From a virus: a stretch of DNA of 29,915 bases. The position numbers and the translations under genes are program-made. Where the stretch lies: IMG/VR virus record IMGVR_UViG_3300006641_000114, positions 1 through 29,915 of that record. One strand, 5' to 3'. Below the pieces are notes generated by a model. That model did not search any database, was not told where the DNA came from, and was given only the letters and a program-made list of their open reading frames with translations. Shown here piece after piece: positions 14,606 to 21,109 of the stretch; position 1 is the first letter of the stretch, and every line of letters begins with the position of its first letter.

Positions 14606-15693
14606 GCTGAGATTCCTCCGGTGAATCCACGCGGCAAAAACAGACCACCACCTGAAGCTGCTTGCGATTGCCACGCGCCGCCGTCGAGGTACGCGGGATA
14701 ACCAGCGGCTTTGACATCTGCTCCGCCGCCGGCCGTATCGTTGAGCGTTAAGTCGCTCGACGACGTGAATGGATCGGCCGACAACGCGACTTCTCCGTAG
14801 ACTGGCCAATCACCTTCGTTCGTGTCACTCGCGCCGAAGTTTCCGAGAAAGTTCGCGCACTGGAATTGATGCCTGACGGATGTCGTGGAGTTGTACCATT
14901 TCGATGATCCGCCGCTTCCCCAAGCAACGCAGTTCTGCATTGAGATTGGACCGTTTGCGACTCCCTGGCTGATGTAGGTGTTCGTGATATTTCTAAACGA
15001 ACAGGCCCAGAGTTCCCCACTGCCTGACGTCACATAGCCATAACCAGCATCGCGAAACACGCACGCAATCAATGTCTGATTTCCACCACCGCCGTTGATG
15101 CAGCCGGCCCCTGATGTGTTGCCTGTCGCGAGCGACCGGAGCAAAACAAGGTTTGTCCCGCTGAATGCCGAAGCTGACGAACTTGAACTCGCGCACGTCG
15201 CGTCACAGTCATCGACGATCGTTGTGTTGCTGCCTGATGTCAGACCGATCGCCGACGCTGACGAGGCGTGTGTGTTTGCGAATTTGCATCGTCGCAAGAC
15301 TCCGTTGTTGCCAGCCGTGACCGTTGAGCCTGTTCTCGCAGACGTGAAGCTGACTGCCTCTGCGACCATGTAATTCGGCAGCGTCAATCCCCCGGTCGTG
15401 TAAGTGACGACCGGAAAGTTCGTCGTGACGAGCGCACCGCCGCGCGTGCGGCCATTTGCATCCAAGTCGCCATCCGAAGAGTTGATGCCGCGAATGGAAA
15501 TCGGAGCCGCCGCCGTCCCCGCGTTGGTGAACGTGTCGCTCGCTGTCGTTCTGCTGATCGTTCCCTGCACGTTCGCTCGCTGACCTGACGAGAGAGATGT
15601 GAGCATCGTTGCCCATGACCACGCATTCGCCAGCGACGTGCCATCAGCGGCACCCGCTCCAGAGTTCGTCACATATCGCTCGGTCCAAGCCAT
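14602..15693 (-). CDS. Right-handed beta-helix spike protein
   Basis: This 363-residue protein has the composition of a parallel beta-helix (pectate lyase-like fold): many Gly, Asn, Ser and Thr, few charges, and repeated turns such as NNGVLRRCKFANTHASS, SNTTIVDDCDATCASS, GCINGGGGNQTLIACVF and NPISMQNCVAWGSGG-like coils, each ending in Asn, Ser or Cys. N-terminal MAWTERYVTNSGAGAADGTS and SLANAWSWATML are a common start for this family in phage spikes. A receptor-binding or polysaccharide-degrading spike is likely. No catalytic residues can be assigned by eye. It is coupled to the following fibre gene by a four-base overlap and stands 12 bases after the preceding gene (start to stop), so it belongs to the same block. 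Confidence 0.7.
   Translation of the reverse strand: MAWTERYVTNSGAGAADGTSLANAWSWATMLTSLSSGQRANVQGTISRTTASDTFTNAGTAAAPISIRGINSSDGDLDANGRTRGGALVTTNFPVVTYTTGGLTLPNYMVAEAVSFTSARTGSTVTAGNNGVLRRCKFANTHASSASAIGLTSGSNTTIVDDCDATCASSSSSASAFSGTNLVLLRSLATGNTSGAGCINGGGGNQTLIACVFRDAGYGYVTSGSGELWACSFRNITNTYISQGVANGPISMQNCVAWGSGGSSKWYNSTTSVRHQFQCANFLGNFGASDTNEGDWPVYGEVALSADPFTSSSDLTLNDTAGGGADVKAAGYPAYLDGGAWQSQAASGGGLFLPRGFTGGISA
14612..14619 (-). promoter_or_regulatory. Shine-Dalgarno deciding the start of the fibre-like protein
   Basis: The minus strand reads GGAGGAAT seven bases before the ATG at 14605. It lies inside the final codons of the preceding spike gene (Gly-Gly-Ile), and the two genes overlap by four bases. 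This picks the 448-residue start over a longer open frame. Confidence 0.7.
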
Positions 15694-15704
15694 TCTCTTT
15701 CACC

Positions 15705-16214
15705 CTACCACGCGGCAACTGCCGACTTGATTTGTTCCTTACCCGCACCGCTCGACACGAGCTGATTCAGCGTTTCGTTAAAGAACGTCGCGACGGCCTG
15801 CGTGTCGGCAATCGCCGCCAACGCCTCGACGATCTCCGCCTCACTCGGCAGAGCATCCAGGCCGACAGCCTGCCATCGCGGAGCAGTAACACGACCGATG
15901 GACTTCAACTGCTCGCAGACTTCCGCCAGCTCCGGCACCGACTCTGCGATTTGCGTCAGCCCCTCTTGGCTGTCGTCAAGCGACAGGTCGATTCCCTCGG
16001 TGACGTACAGGATTGCCGCGCGTTTCATTCCGCCGGCCTCCATCGCGTCACCAATGGCTTCTGCGACTCTCGCACCATACGCACGAGCGCACGCACCGTA
16101 TGTTTTCGGCGTGCTGTCGAGATGCGTGACGACCGTTTGCGAGAGTGCCGCGGTCACGTCACCAACAGAGTGACCAGCAAGTCCCATTGATTCGATCGCT
16201 GTTCTCAGTCGCAT
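15705..16214 (-). CDS. Helical protein of unknown function in the fibre/spike block
   Basis: This 169-residue protein is largely helical and acidic: MRLRTAIESMGLAGHSVGDV, then QTVVTHLDSTPKTYGACARAYG, then ILYVTEGIDLSLDDSQEGLTQI and a C-terminal FFNETLNQLVSSGAGKEQI. No family is recognised. AAGGGA lies about 6 bases before the ATG. It stands directly upstream of the spike gene in the same transcription unit. It may be a structural or assembly partner of that block, for example a chaperone. This is a guess from position. Confidence 0.6.
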   Translation of the reverse strand: MRLRTAIESMGLAGHSVGDVTAALSQTVVTHLDSTPKTYGACARAYGARVAEAIGDAMEAGGMKRAAILYVTEGIDLSLDDSQEGLTQIAESVPELAEVCEQLKSIGRVTAPRWQAVGLDALPSEAEIVEALAAIADTQAVATFFNETLNQLVSSGAGKEQIKSAVAAW

Positions 16215-16262
16215 TTTCGTCCCTTTGTGAATCGAGCGAACTGCGGCCGTACCAACGGTCGA

Positions 16263-16574
16263 TCAGTCCGTTTCAATCGTGATCGTGAGAGTCGCATCGG
16301 TTCCCGCTTCGCGAATGAACCGCAACGCTTGGATGTTCAAGTTTCCGACGATCGTGACAGAGCCATTCGCGGCGATCAGATGCCCGACGGTCACGCTCGG
16401 ATCGGCGTTGTCGTATCGGTACATCACTCCGCCTGTGCGCGCGGAAATCACGGCCTTGTCTGCTGCCGCCAGCACGCCGGCCGTCCAACTGAAATCGGCG
16501 TGACTGATCGCCTTCGCCGTGGTTGAGATCGTGGCCGACTTCGCTTCGCTGAATTTGGTCGTCTGAATCGACAT
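16263..16574 (-). CDS. Small beta-rich structural protein of unknown function
   Basis: This 103-residue protein starts MSIQTTKFSEAKSATISTTA and runs as alternating strand-forming residues to TDATLTITIETD at the end, with YRYDNADPSVTVGHLIAANGSVTI in the middle. Small all-beta proteins of this kind next to the capsid gene are often decoration or fibre subunits of the virion. I do not recognise a named family. The ATG shares a base with the stop of the preceding gene (TGATG), so they are coupled. The sequence has little charge and no cysteines, as expected for a stable outer protein. Confidence 0.6.
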   Translation of the reverse strand: MSIQTTKFSEAKSATISTTAKAISHADFSWTAGVLAAADKAVISARTGGVMYRYDNADPSVTVGHLIAANGSVTIVGNLNIQALRFIREAGTDATLTITIETD

Positions 16575-17053
16575 CAGGCACCTCCCACGATCACGAAGTC
16601 GATCGTCGAATCCGCATCGCCCGACGTGAACGAGATTCGTTTTGCCGAACTTCCCACGGCCGACAGGTTGTCTCCGAACGACTTTTGAAACGGTTGTCCG
16701 GCGTAAAGGTTTTCGTTCGTCAGTCCGAGCGAATAGCCGTTTGTCGCGTCGGCCGTCATCACCACCGCCGCCGAGTTGCCGCTCGCCGGCAGCAGCAAGA
16801 TTTCTTTGATCTTCTTGCCGTTGAAGTTGAACGTCCGATTGCCGGCCCCGACCAACGCCGTCAGATCGGCGACGAACGCACCGGCCGACAGCGTGATCGT
16901 GCCGCTGGCCACCGTGTCCGCGACGACCGACGAACTCGCGTTAAGGTTCGCTTCGAGGTTCTGAATCTCGTGCGTGATAATGTTCCGCTGCGATCCGCCG
17001 GTCAGCGTCTCGCGCACGAGCAACTTCATCAGCCGATTGACTTCGACAGACAT
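16574..17053 (-). CDS. Beta-rich structural protein of unknown function
   Basis: This 159-residue protein has a helical N-terminus (MSVEVNRLMKLLVRETLTGG) and then a beta-rich body: VASGTITLSAGAFVADLTALVG, NRTFNFNGKKIKEILLLP, SAAVVMTADATNGYSLGL, ISFTSGDADSTIDFVIVGGA. The length and the style of strands resemble phage capsid-associated or fibre proteins. I see no named family. It is coupled by overlap to the next small beta protein. Repeat A stands upstream. Confidence 0.6.
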   Translation of the reverse strand: MSVEVNRLMKLLVRETLTGGSQRNIITHEIQNLEANLNASSSVVADTVASGTITLSAGAFVADLTALVGAGNRTFNFNGKKIKEILLLPASGNSAAVVMTADATNGYSLGLTNENLYAGQPFQKSFGDNLSAVGSSAKRISFTSGDADSTIDFVIVGGA

Positions 17054-17091
17054 TTGAAATTCAAGACGTTGTAATGAGAGACTTCAATGAG

Positions 17092-17124
17092 AGACTTCCG
17101 AAGTCTCAAAGACTTCGGAAGTCT
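17092..17124. repeat. Repeat A, copy 5
   Basis: Perfect copy with spacer CAA between two small beta-protein genes. A partial arm occurs just before it. Confidence 0.95.
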
Positions 17125-17144
17125 GGTCGTCCTATCGGACACGA

Positions 17145-17555
17145 CTAAACCGTGATGCCCGCGATCGTGCCGGCCACCGTGTTGTCCGCCGGCCCGCGAC
17201 GTCGGCGATACAGCAGAGCGTAGATTTCGCCGAGCACCGTCGAAGTGCCGCGAGCGCAGCTTGCTCGCAGGTAACGCTTCGAGGGGCTGACGATATCGAC
17301 GAACTGAACTTCGTCGCTCGCACCCGGCACGACCGCACCGCCGCTGACGTCACTGTAGGACGAATCATCGTCCGAGTGCGTCGCCTTCAGGATGTTGTCG
17401 GCGGCCGCCGTCTCGAACGTGGTCAGAAACAGCACGCCGTCGGCGTTCTCGGACTGCATGTCCACCGTGTCGCTGGTGATCGTGGAAGTGCCGGCCGTTT
17501 GATATGCCTTGACCTTCTTGATCGCGATCAGTTCGGACAGTCTCTGATTGAACAT
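17145..17555 (-). CDS. Small structural protein of unknown function
   Basis: This 136-residue protein begins MFNQRLSELIAIKKVKAYQTAG and has a beta-rich centre (TSTITSDTVDMQSENADGVLFL, FETAAADNILKATHSDDDSS, DEVQFVDIVSPSKRYLRAS). It ends with GEIYALLYRRRRGPADNT and a hydrophobic strand. The pattern D.....AD.V.F.....T....L....DD resembles a small phage structural family often annotated only as hypothetical, found near major capsid genes. The ATG is set by GGAGAG about 8 bases upstream. The longer frame upstream is the translation of repeat C. Confidence 0.6.
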   Translation of the reverse strand: MFNQRLSELIAIKKVKAYQTAGTSTITSDTVDMQSENADGVLFLTTFETAAADNILKATHSDDDSSYSDVSGGAVVPGASDEVQFVDIVSPSKRYLRASCARGTSTVLGEIYALLYRRRRGPADNTVAGTIAGITV

Positions 17556-17566
17556 GTGGGCTCTCC

Positions 17567-17644
17567 GTAGGGTGGGTCGAGCATCGCGAGACCCACCGAG
17601 TTGACCGGTCGAAATGGTGGGTCTCGATGCTCGACCCACCCTAC
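17567..17644. repeat. Repeat C, copy 2
   Basis: Two near-complementary arms, GTAGGGTGGGTCGAGC and its complement, with a 20-base loop. It lies upstream of the 136-residue protein gene. Confidence 0.93.
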
Positions 17645-17689
17645 TTGTTGACTTTGGTTTCTCGCCGTTCGTCGGCCGGACGTGCCGGC

Positions 17690-18016
17690 TTACTGACCGC
17701 GCTTGCGTTTGCGGGGAGCGGCCGGCTCGCTGTCTCCGGAGTTCTCATCGTTCGTCCCTTCGGCATTCGTTTCGTCCGCCGGCTCGTCATCGGTTGAGAC
17801 TTCCGAAGTCTTCAAGACTTCGGAAGTCTGCTCCGTCTGCTCCGTGGAAGTCTGCTCCGTTTCGACCACCTTCGCGGCCGGCTTCGAGCCAACTCGTTTC
17901 CCGCCGCCGTGAGCTTCCAGCCACGCGGCGTTCTCTTCCGTGACTTCGATCGTCTGCCCTTTTTCGCCCTTGCAGCCGGCTTTGTGGCACGTGTGGTTGA
18001 GCGTGAATTGCACCAT
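17690..18016 (-). CDS. Small protein with in-frame repeat A insertion
   Basis: This 108-residue protein has an N-terminal segment MVQFTLNHTCHKAGCKGEKGQ with a CHKAGC cluster and EVTEENAAWLEAHGG, which resembles small virion proteins whose N-terminal domain carries the phrase 'V....A..L...G.a'. The C-terminal half is low-complexity, acidic and ends KRKRG. Within it, residues about 63-74 (TSEVLKTSEV) are encoded by a full copy of repeat A at 17797-17829, which keeps the frame open because it is 33 bases long. GAGG precedes the ATG by about 8 bases. Function unknown. Confidence 0.6.
   Translation of the reverse strand: MVQFTLNHTCHKAGCKGEKGQTIEVTEENAAWLEAHGGGKRVGSKPAAKVVETEQTSTEQTEQTSEVLKTSEVSTDDEPADETNAEGTNDENSGDSEPAAPRKRKRGQ
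17797..17829. repeat. Repeat A, copy 6 (inside a coding frame)
   Basis: Perfect arms with spacer TCA, in frame in the 108-residue protein gene. It encodes TSEVLKTSEV without a stop. Confidence 0.95.
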
Positions 18017-18069
18017 AAGAAAAACCTCGTGTTCGATCCTCTTCAGTTGTCACGGTCGCCGTGACGGAA

Positions 18070-18441
18070 TTATTGAACGATGCCCAACGCTTGCAGATCG
18101 TCGATCACCGAGTTGACGAGCTGCTTCACGTCGGCCAGATCCGCGACGAGCTTGTTGATTTCGTCGGCCAGCTCTTGCACAGCCGCGATCACCGAAGCGT
18201 CGGCCGTGATCGCTCCGATCGTGTTGTCGTTCGTTCCCGCTCCGTCGGTGACGGTCAGCGTTGCGGCCGTCGGCGCTGCGTGCGTTTTGTCCGCCGTCGA
18301 GTATGTCTGAGTGTAGGCCGATCGCTGCGTGCCGTTGGCTTTGACCACCGCACCGGTTTTCAGATCGAGCACTCCGCCGCTGTGAATCTCCAGCGTGTCG
18401 CCTTCTTCCGTGTGACGGACCTTCGTGTTTTCGTGCGCCAT
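18070..18441 (-). CDS. Head fibre-like protein
   Basis: This 123-residue protein begins MAHENTKVRHTEEGDTLEIH, with GGVLDLKTGAVVKANGTQRS as a small beta turn region. It then has the sequence VTDGAGTNDNTIGAITADA and a C-terminal helical segment VQELADEINKLVADLADVKQ ending in DDLQALGIVQ. A beta N-terminus, an AT/ADGAGTNDNT linker and a C-terminal coiled coil ending L...Gi. is the form of head-fibre/decoration proteins of many siphophages located directly downstream of the capsid gene. This identification rests on pattern and place only. It is 29 bases beyond repeat C and directly follows the capsid gene. Confidence 0.6.
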   Translation of the reverse strand: MAHENTKVRHTEEGDTLEIHSGGVLDLKTGAVVKANGTQRSAYTQTYSTADKTHAAPTAATLTVTDGAGTNDNTIGAITADASVIAAVQELADEINKLVADLADVKQLVNSVIDDLQALGIVQ

Positions 18442-18456
18442 CGCGTTCGCCTTGTT

Positions 18457-18537
18457 GTAGGGTGGGTCGAGTCATCCAGACCCACCAGAAACGTGATCGG
18501 AAGAGGGTGGGTCTCGCCCATGCTCGACCCACCCTAC
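18457..18537. repeat. Repeat C, copy 3
   Basis: Full two-arm copy between the capsid gene and the head fibre-like gene. Confidence 0.93.
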
Positions 18538-18555
18538 GCAACCGCTTCAGCCCGG

Positions 18556-19968
18556 TTAGGCTTGCAGCAAGTGCAGAACCGGAGCCGTTCCCGCGTCGAG
18601 CAGGTTGCCGTCGGCTCGCTGGAACGCGATGAACGCGACCTGATCCTTCTCCGCGTATCGCTCGTCGAGCCGCTTCAATCGCAGCACGCCGGCGCGGCGG
18701 ATCAGGTATTTGCTGAGATCACCGTACAGCAGCGTTTTCGTCGCGGTCGCGACGCTCGACTGCATGAACGTGTTGTACGTCACCGGCTTCCCGTTGATCG
18801 TGTCCGGTTCGCCGGCCTTCACGTTCGGTTCCCACAAGTAACGGCCGTTGCCGTCCTTCTTCTTGCGCAGATGGTTGGTGATGTTCTTGTGGCACATATA
18901 CCGAGCGTTCATCCCGTAGGCGTCGTCAAGCGCCGCTTCGAGATCGAACACCTCGTCAATGTCGATGGCCGTCGCGCTCGCGGCCGTCACGCCCAGCGTC
19001 GACGCCAACGTGATGCCACGCGGTTGCTTCACGCCGGTTCCCAGCGTGAATTTGCGCTCCATCGCTCGGCCGAGTCGCATTCCCAACCAGCCGCCTGTGC
19101 GAGCAGCCAGGTTGAAGGCGTTGTCTTCGAGCAGCTCAAACGGCATCTTCAGCATCTTGCTGCTGAACTTGAACGCGAACATGCTGATCTGCCCGAGCGT
19201 CGGATCGGTCGAGCCGTCCGTGTCCGCAGACTCGCCGACGATCTCGCCCTCGTTCGAGGTATCATCGACCGTCGGGATCGGCAGTTCCGAACCGCTCTCG
19301 GTCGTGATCACGTCGGCCACTTGCATCATGCCGGAGAACGCGAGCAGGTTTTCCTCGAACCGATTGAGGAATGACATCGGCACCGCGTAGCCGCCGGACG
19401 AACCGGTGATCGAAGACATGACGCGGGCTTCCCGTTCGTCGAGCAGACGCTGCCGAGCCATGCGGTTGATTTCCCGCTTCGCCGAGCGGGCATCCCGCTC
19501 GCGGTATTCGTTGGCGATATCCGACAGGAAGCCGTCGTTTTCGATCCGGACGTTGATTTGCCGCCGAGCCGGATTAAAGTGCATGCGCTGGCAAGCCGCT
19601 TCCTGCTCGTTGGTCAGATCGTTGCCGCCGCGGAACCACGCTTGCAACGCGAGGGCTCGATCGCGGTACGTCGGCAGGTCGTCCTCTTCGCGCTCGCTGC
19701 GAGTGTCGGCGACGCTGAAATCATCGCGGCCGATGCGTCGGTTCGTGTCGGCCGGAGTCTGTCGCAGGTTCTTCAACCGCGACTCAAACTCTTCGGACTT
19801 CTCCGCACGACTGATGCGCTCCTCGAGGGTCGTCAGCTCGGCTTCGAGCTTTTCGACTTCGGCCTTGTCTTCGGCCTTCCATTCGTAGCCGGCTTGCTCT
19901 TCGCGAGCATAGACCGCTCGAATTTGCTTGACCAACGCCACCCGCTTCTCGCGCAGTTCTTTGAGCAT
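18556..19968 (-). CDS. Major capsid protein (HK97 fold)
   Basis: This 470-residue protein has the architecture of HK97-type capsid proteins. A charged helical N-terminus (residues 1-75, MLKELREKRVALVKQIRA, EKLEAELTTLEERIS) is the scaffolding delta domain. A linker follows, and the mature domain begins near SSITGSSGGYAVP at residues 185-197. Markers are VITTESGSELPIPT, FKFSSKMLKMPFELLEDNAFNLA, RAMERKFTLGTGVKQPRGI and YMCHKNITNHLRKKKDGNGRYLW, all typical. The scaffold would be removed by the protease encoded immediately upstream. The ATG has GGAAGGGA before it. Repeat C half-element 19985-20014 is just beyond. Length is normal for a gene with its own scaffold domain. Confidence 0.95.
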   Translation of the reverse strand: MLKELREKRVALVKQIRAVYAREEQAGYEWKAEDKAEVEKLEAELTTLEERISRAEKSEEFESRLKNLRQTPADTNRRIGRDDFSVADTRSEREEDDLPTYRDRALALQAWFRGGNDLTNEQEAACQRMHFNPARRQINVRIENDGFLSDIANEYRERDARSAKREINRMARQRLLDEREARVMSSITGSSGGYAVPMSFLNRFEENLLAFSGMMQVADVITTESGSELPIPTVDDTSNEGEIVGESADTDGSTDPTLGQISMFAFKFSSKMLKMPFELLEDNAFNLAARTGGWLGMRLGRAMERKFTLGTGVKQPRGITLASTLGVTAASATAIDIDEVFDLEAALDDAYGMNARYMCHKNITNHLRKKKDGNGRYLWEPNVKAGEPDTINGKPVTYNTFMQSSVATATKTLLYGDLSKYLIRRAGVLRLKRLDERYAEKDQVAFIAFQRADGNLLDAGTAPVLHLLQA

Positions 19969-19984
19969 CGGAGTCCCTTCCGAG

Positions 19985-20014
19985 GTAGGGTGGGTCGAGT
20001 CATCGAGACCCACC
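19985..20014. repeat. Repeat C, copy 4 (single arm)
   Basis: Only the first half is present (GTAGGGTGGGTCGAGTC...GACCCACC), itself a short hairpin, upstream of the capsid gene. Confidence 0.85.
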
Positions 20015-20046
20015 AAACAGCCCGCGAGCCAGTTTTGAAAAGCGAC

Positions 20047-20196
20047 TCACAGGCGAAACGTGTTGGAAATTCGTTTCACCGAATCGCAGAACTCGGCTGC
20101 AAAATCGGTCAAAGCAGTTGCCAGCTCATCCGGCCGGCGTTTCAATTCGCACCACTCATCGAACTCGGCGACGAGGTGCGTAGCACAACTAAGACA
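20047..20196 (-). pseudogene. Short open stretch without a usual start (possible gene remnant)
   Basis: Between the prohead protease and capsid genes, one minus-strand frame is open for 49 codons and reads coherently as THLVAEFDEWCELKRRPDEL and then ALTDFAAEFCDSVKRIS. It ends at TGA 20047-20049. No ATG or GTG is in frame after the stop at 20197-20199, only a TTG at 20143-20145 (32 residues). The residues look like a small helical phage protein. The missing start may have been lost to an imperfect palindrome near 20171-20208. It is equally possible that this is chance. Confidence 0.25.
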
Positions 20197-20242
20197 CTAG
20201 ACCACCTCGCGAAAGTTTCGCAAGAGGGAAAAAGTTTCCGAA

Positions 20243-20275
20243 AGACTTCCGAAGTCTCAAAGACTTCGGAAGTCT
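20243..20275. repeat. Repeat A, copy 7 (overlaps the prohead protease stop)
   Basis: Perfect copy with spacer CAA. The prohead protease ends inside it with DFRSL and TGA. Confidence 0.95.
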
Positions 20276-21018
20276 GTGACCGCAAGTTCCAACGCCCGCG
20301 AGCGACGCTGACGGCGTTCGCGATCACGAGTCCGCTGTGCCGCCGCCGCTTCGGTGTTCGTGATGCCGCGCTGCCAAGCGTCAAACGATTCGCGAGCACT
20401 CAGCACGTGAGCGTCATACCATGATCGCCACTGAGCCGCCGCCGGCTGTGACTCGGCGCTCGCTGCTCGCCGCTCGCCACTTGTGCCGTCCCGCGTCCCC
20501 GCCGTTGTCGATTCGTAAGCCGGAAAAACCACCGGCCCGACTTCCCACAGTTCCACCTCAGTGATTTCTCGATACCACAGATGCTGATCGCCCACGACAA
20601 GCTCGCGCCACGTCGCCGCCAACGGGATGAACATGAACGACGAGCCGCTCACGTCCCCGCGCCGCACTGACTCCAACACATGCCGAGCCGGCTCACTGTC
20701 CGGCGGTTCGACCTCATACTTCAGACCGACATTGTCGATCGACAGCAGCAGCGTGCCCGCCGTCGAGCGGCCGAGAATCAAATTCGGATCGTGATTGAAA
20801 AACGATCGGCAATCGTCCTCACGAATCGCTCGATCGAACGCACCGGGCATGATCCGCTCGTAGGTGTCCGACCAGAGTTGATACTCGGTCCCCGGATCGC
20901 CTTCGCGAAAGAAAACGGCACCGTATCCGACGATCGCCGGATGCTTCTCGCCGTCGTTCGCACGAATCAACGAACACGATCGCCGGCTCGTGCCGGGCAA
21001 AAGTCGAGTCGATGGCAT
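20257..21018 (-). CDS. HK97-family prohead protease
   Basis: This 253-residue protein matches the phage prohead protease family (peptidase U35): IVGYGAVF and then ERIMPGAFDRAI at 54-65, the catalytic His in FFNHDPNLILGR at 73-84, LKYEVEPPDSEPAR at 99-112, and the Ser in GDVSGSSFMF at 121-130. WYREITEVELWEVGPVVFPAY (given as strands) follows. It cleaves the capsid scaffold domain before packaging. Residues after about 165 look like a low-complexity extension (SGERRAASAESQPAAAQ resembles repeat D, then charged helices). The last five residues and TGA lie in repeat A at 20243-20275, so repeat A supplies the stop codon. Confidence 0.92.
   Translation of the reverse strand: MPSTRLLPGTSRRSCSLIRANDGEKHPAIVGYGAVFFREGDPGTEYQLWSDTYERIMPGAFDRAIREDDCRSFFNHDPNLILGRSTAGTLLLSIDNVGLKYEVEPPDSEPARHVLESVRRGDVSGSSFMFIPLAATWRELVVGDQHLWYREITEVELWEVGPVVFPAYESTTAGTRDGTSGERRAASAESQPAAAQWRSWYDAHVLSARESFDAWQRGITNTEAAAAQRTRDRERRQRRSRALELAVTDFRSL
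20452..20481. repeat. Repeat D-like tract inside the prohead protease gene
   Basis: A degenerate run of CTCGC(T/C)-type units encodes SGERRAASAES in the C-terminal extension of the protease. Similarity to repeat D is moderate. Confidence 0.45.
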
Positions 21019-21030
21019 GTTGTTCCCTTT

Positions 21031-21106
21031 GTAGGGTGGGTCGAGTCATCGAGACCCACCATTTTTGAAACGTGCTGGTGGGTCTCGATGACTCGACCCA
21101 CCCTAC
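21031..21106. repeat. Repeat C, copy 5
   Basis: Full two-arm copy with an AT-rich loop, between the portal and prohead protease genes. Confidence 0.95.
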
Positions 21107-21109
21107 GGG

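Noticed and set aside
18061-19374. Plus-strand open frame of 437 codons over the capsid and head-fibre genes
   Set aside because: It spans two real minus-strand genes and a repeat, and its residues are Arg/Val-rich without domains.
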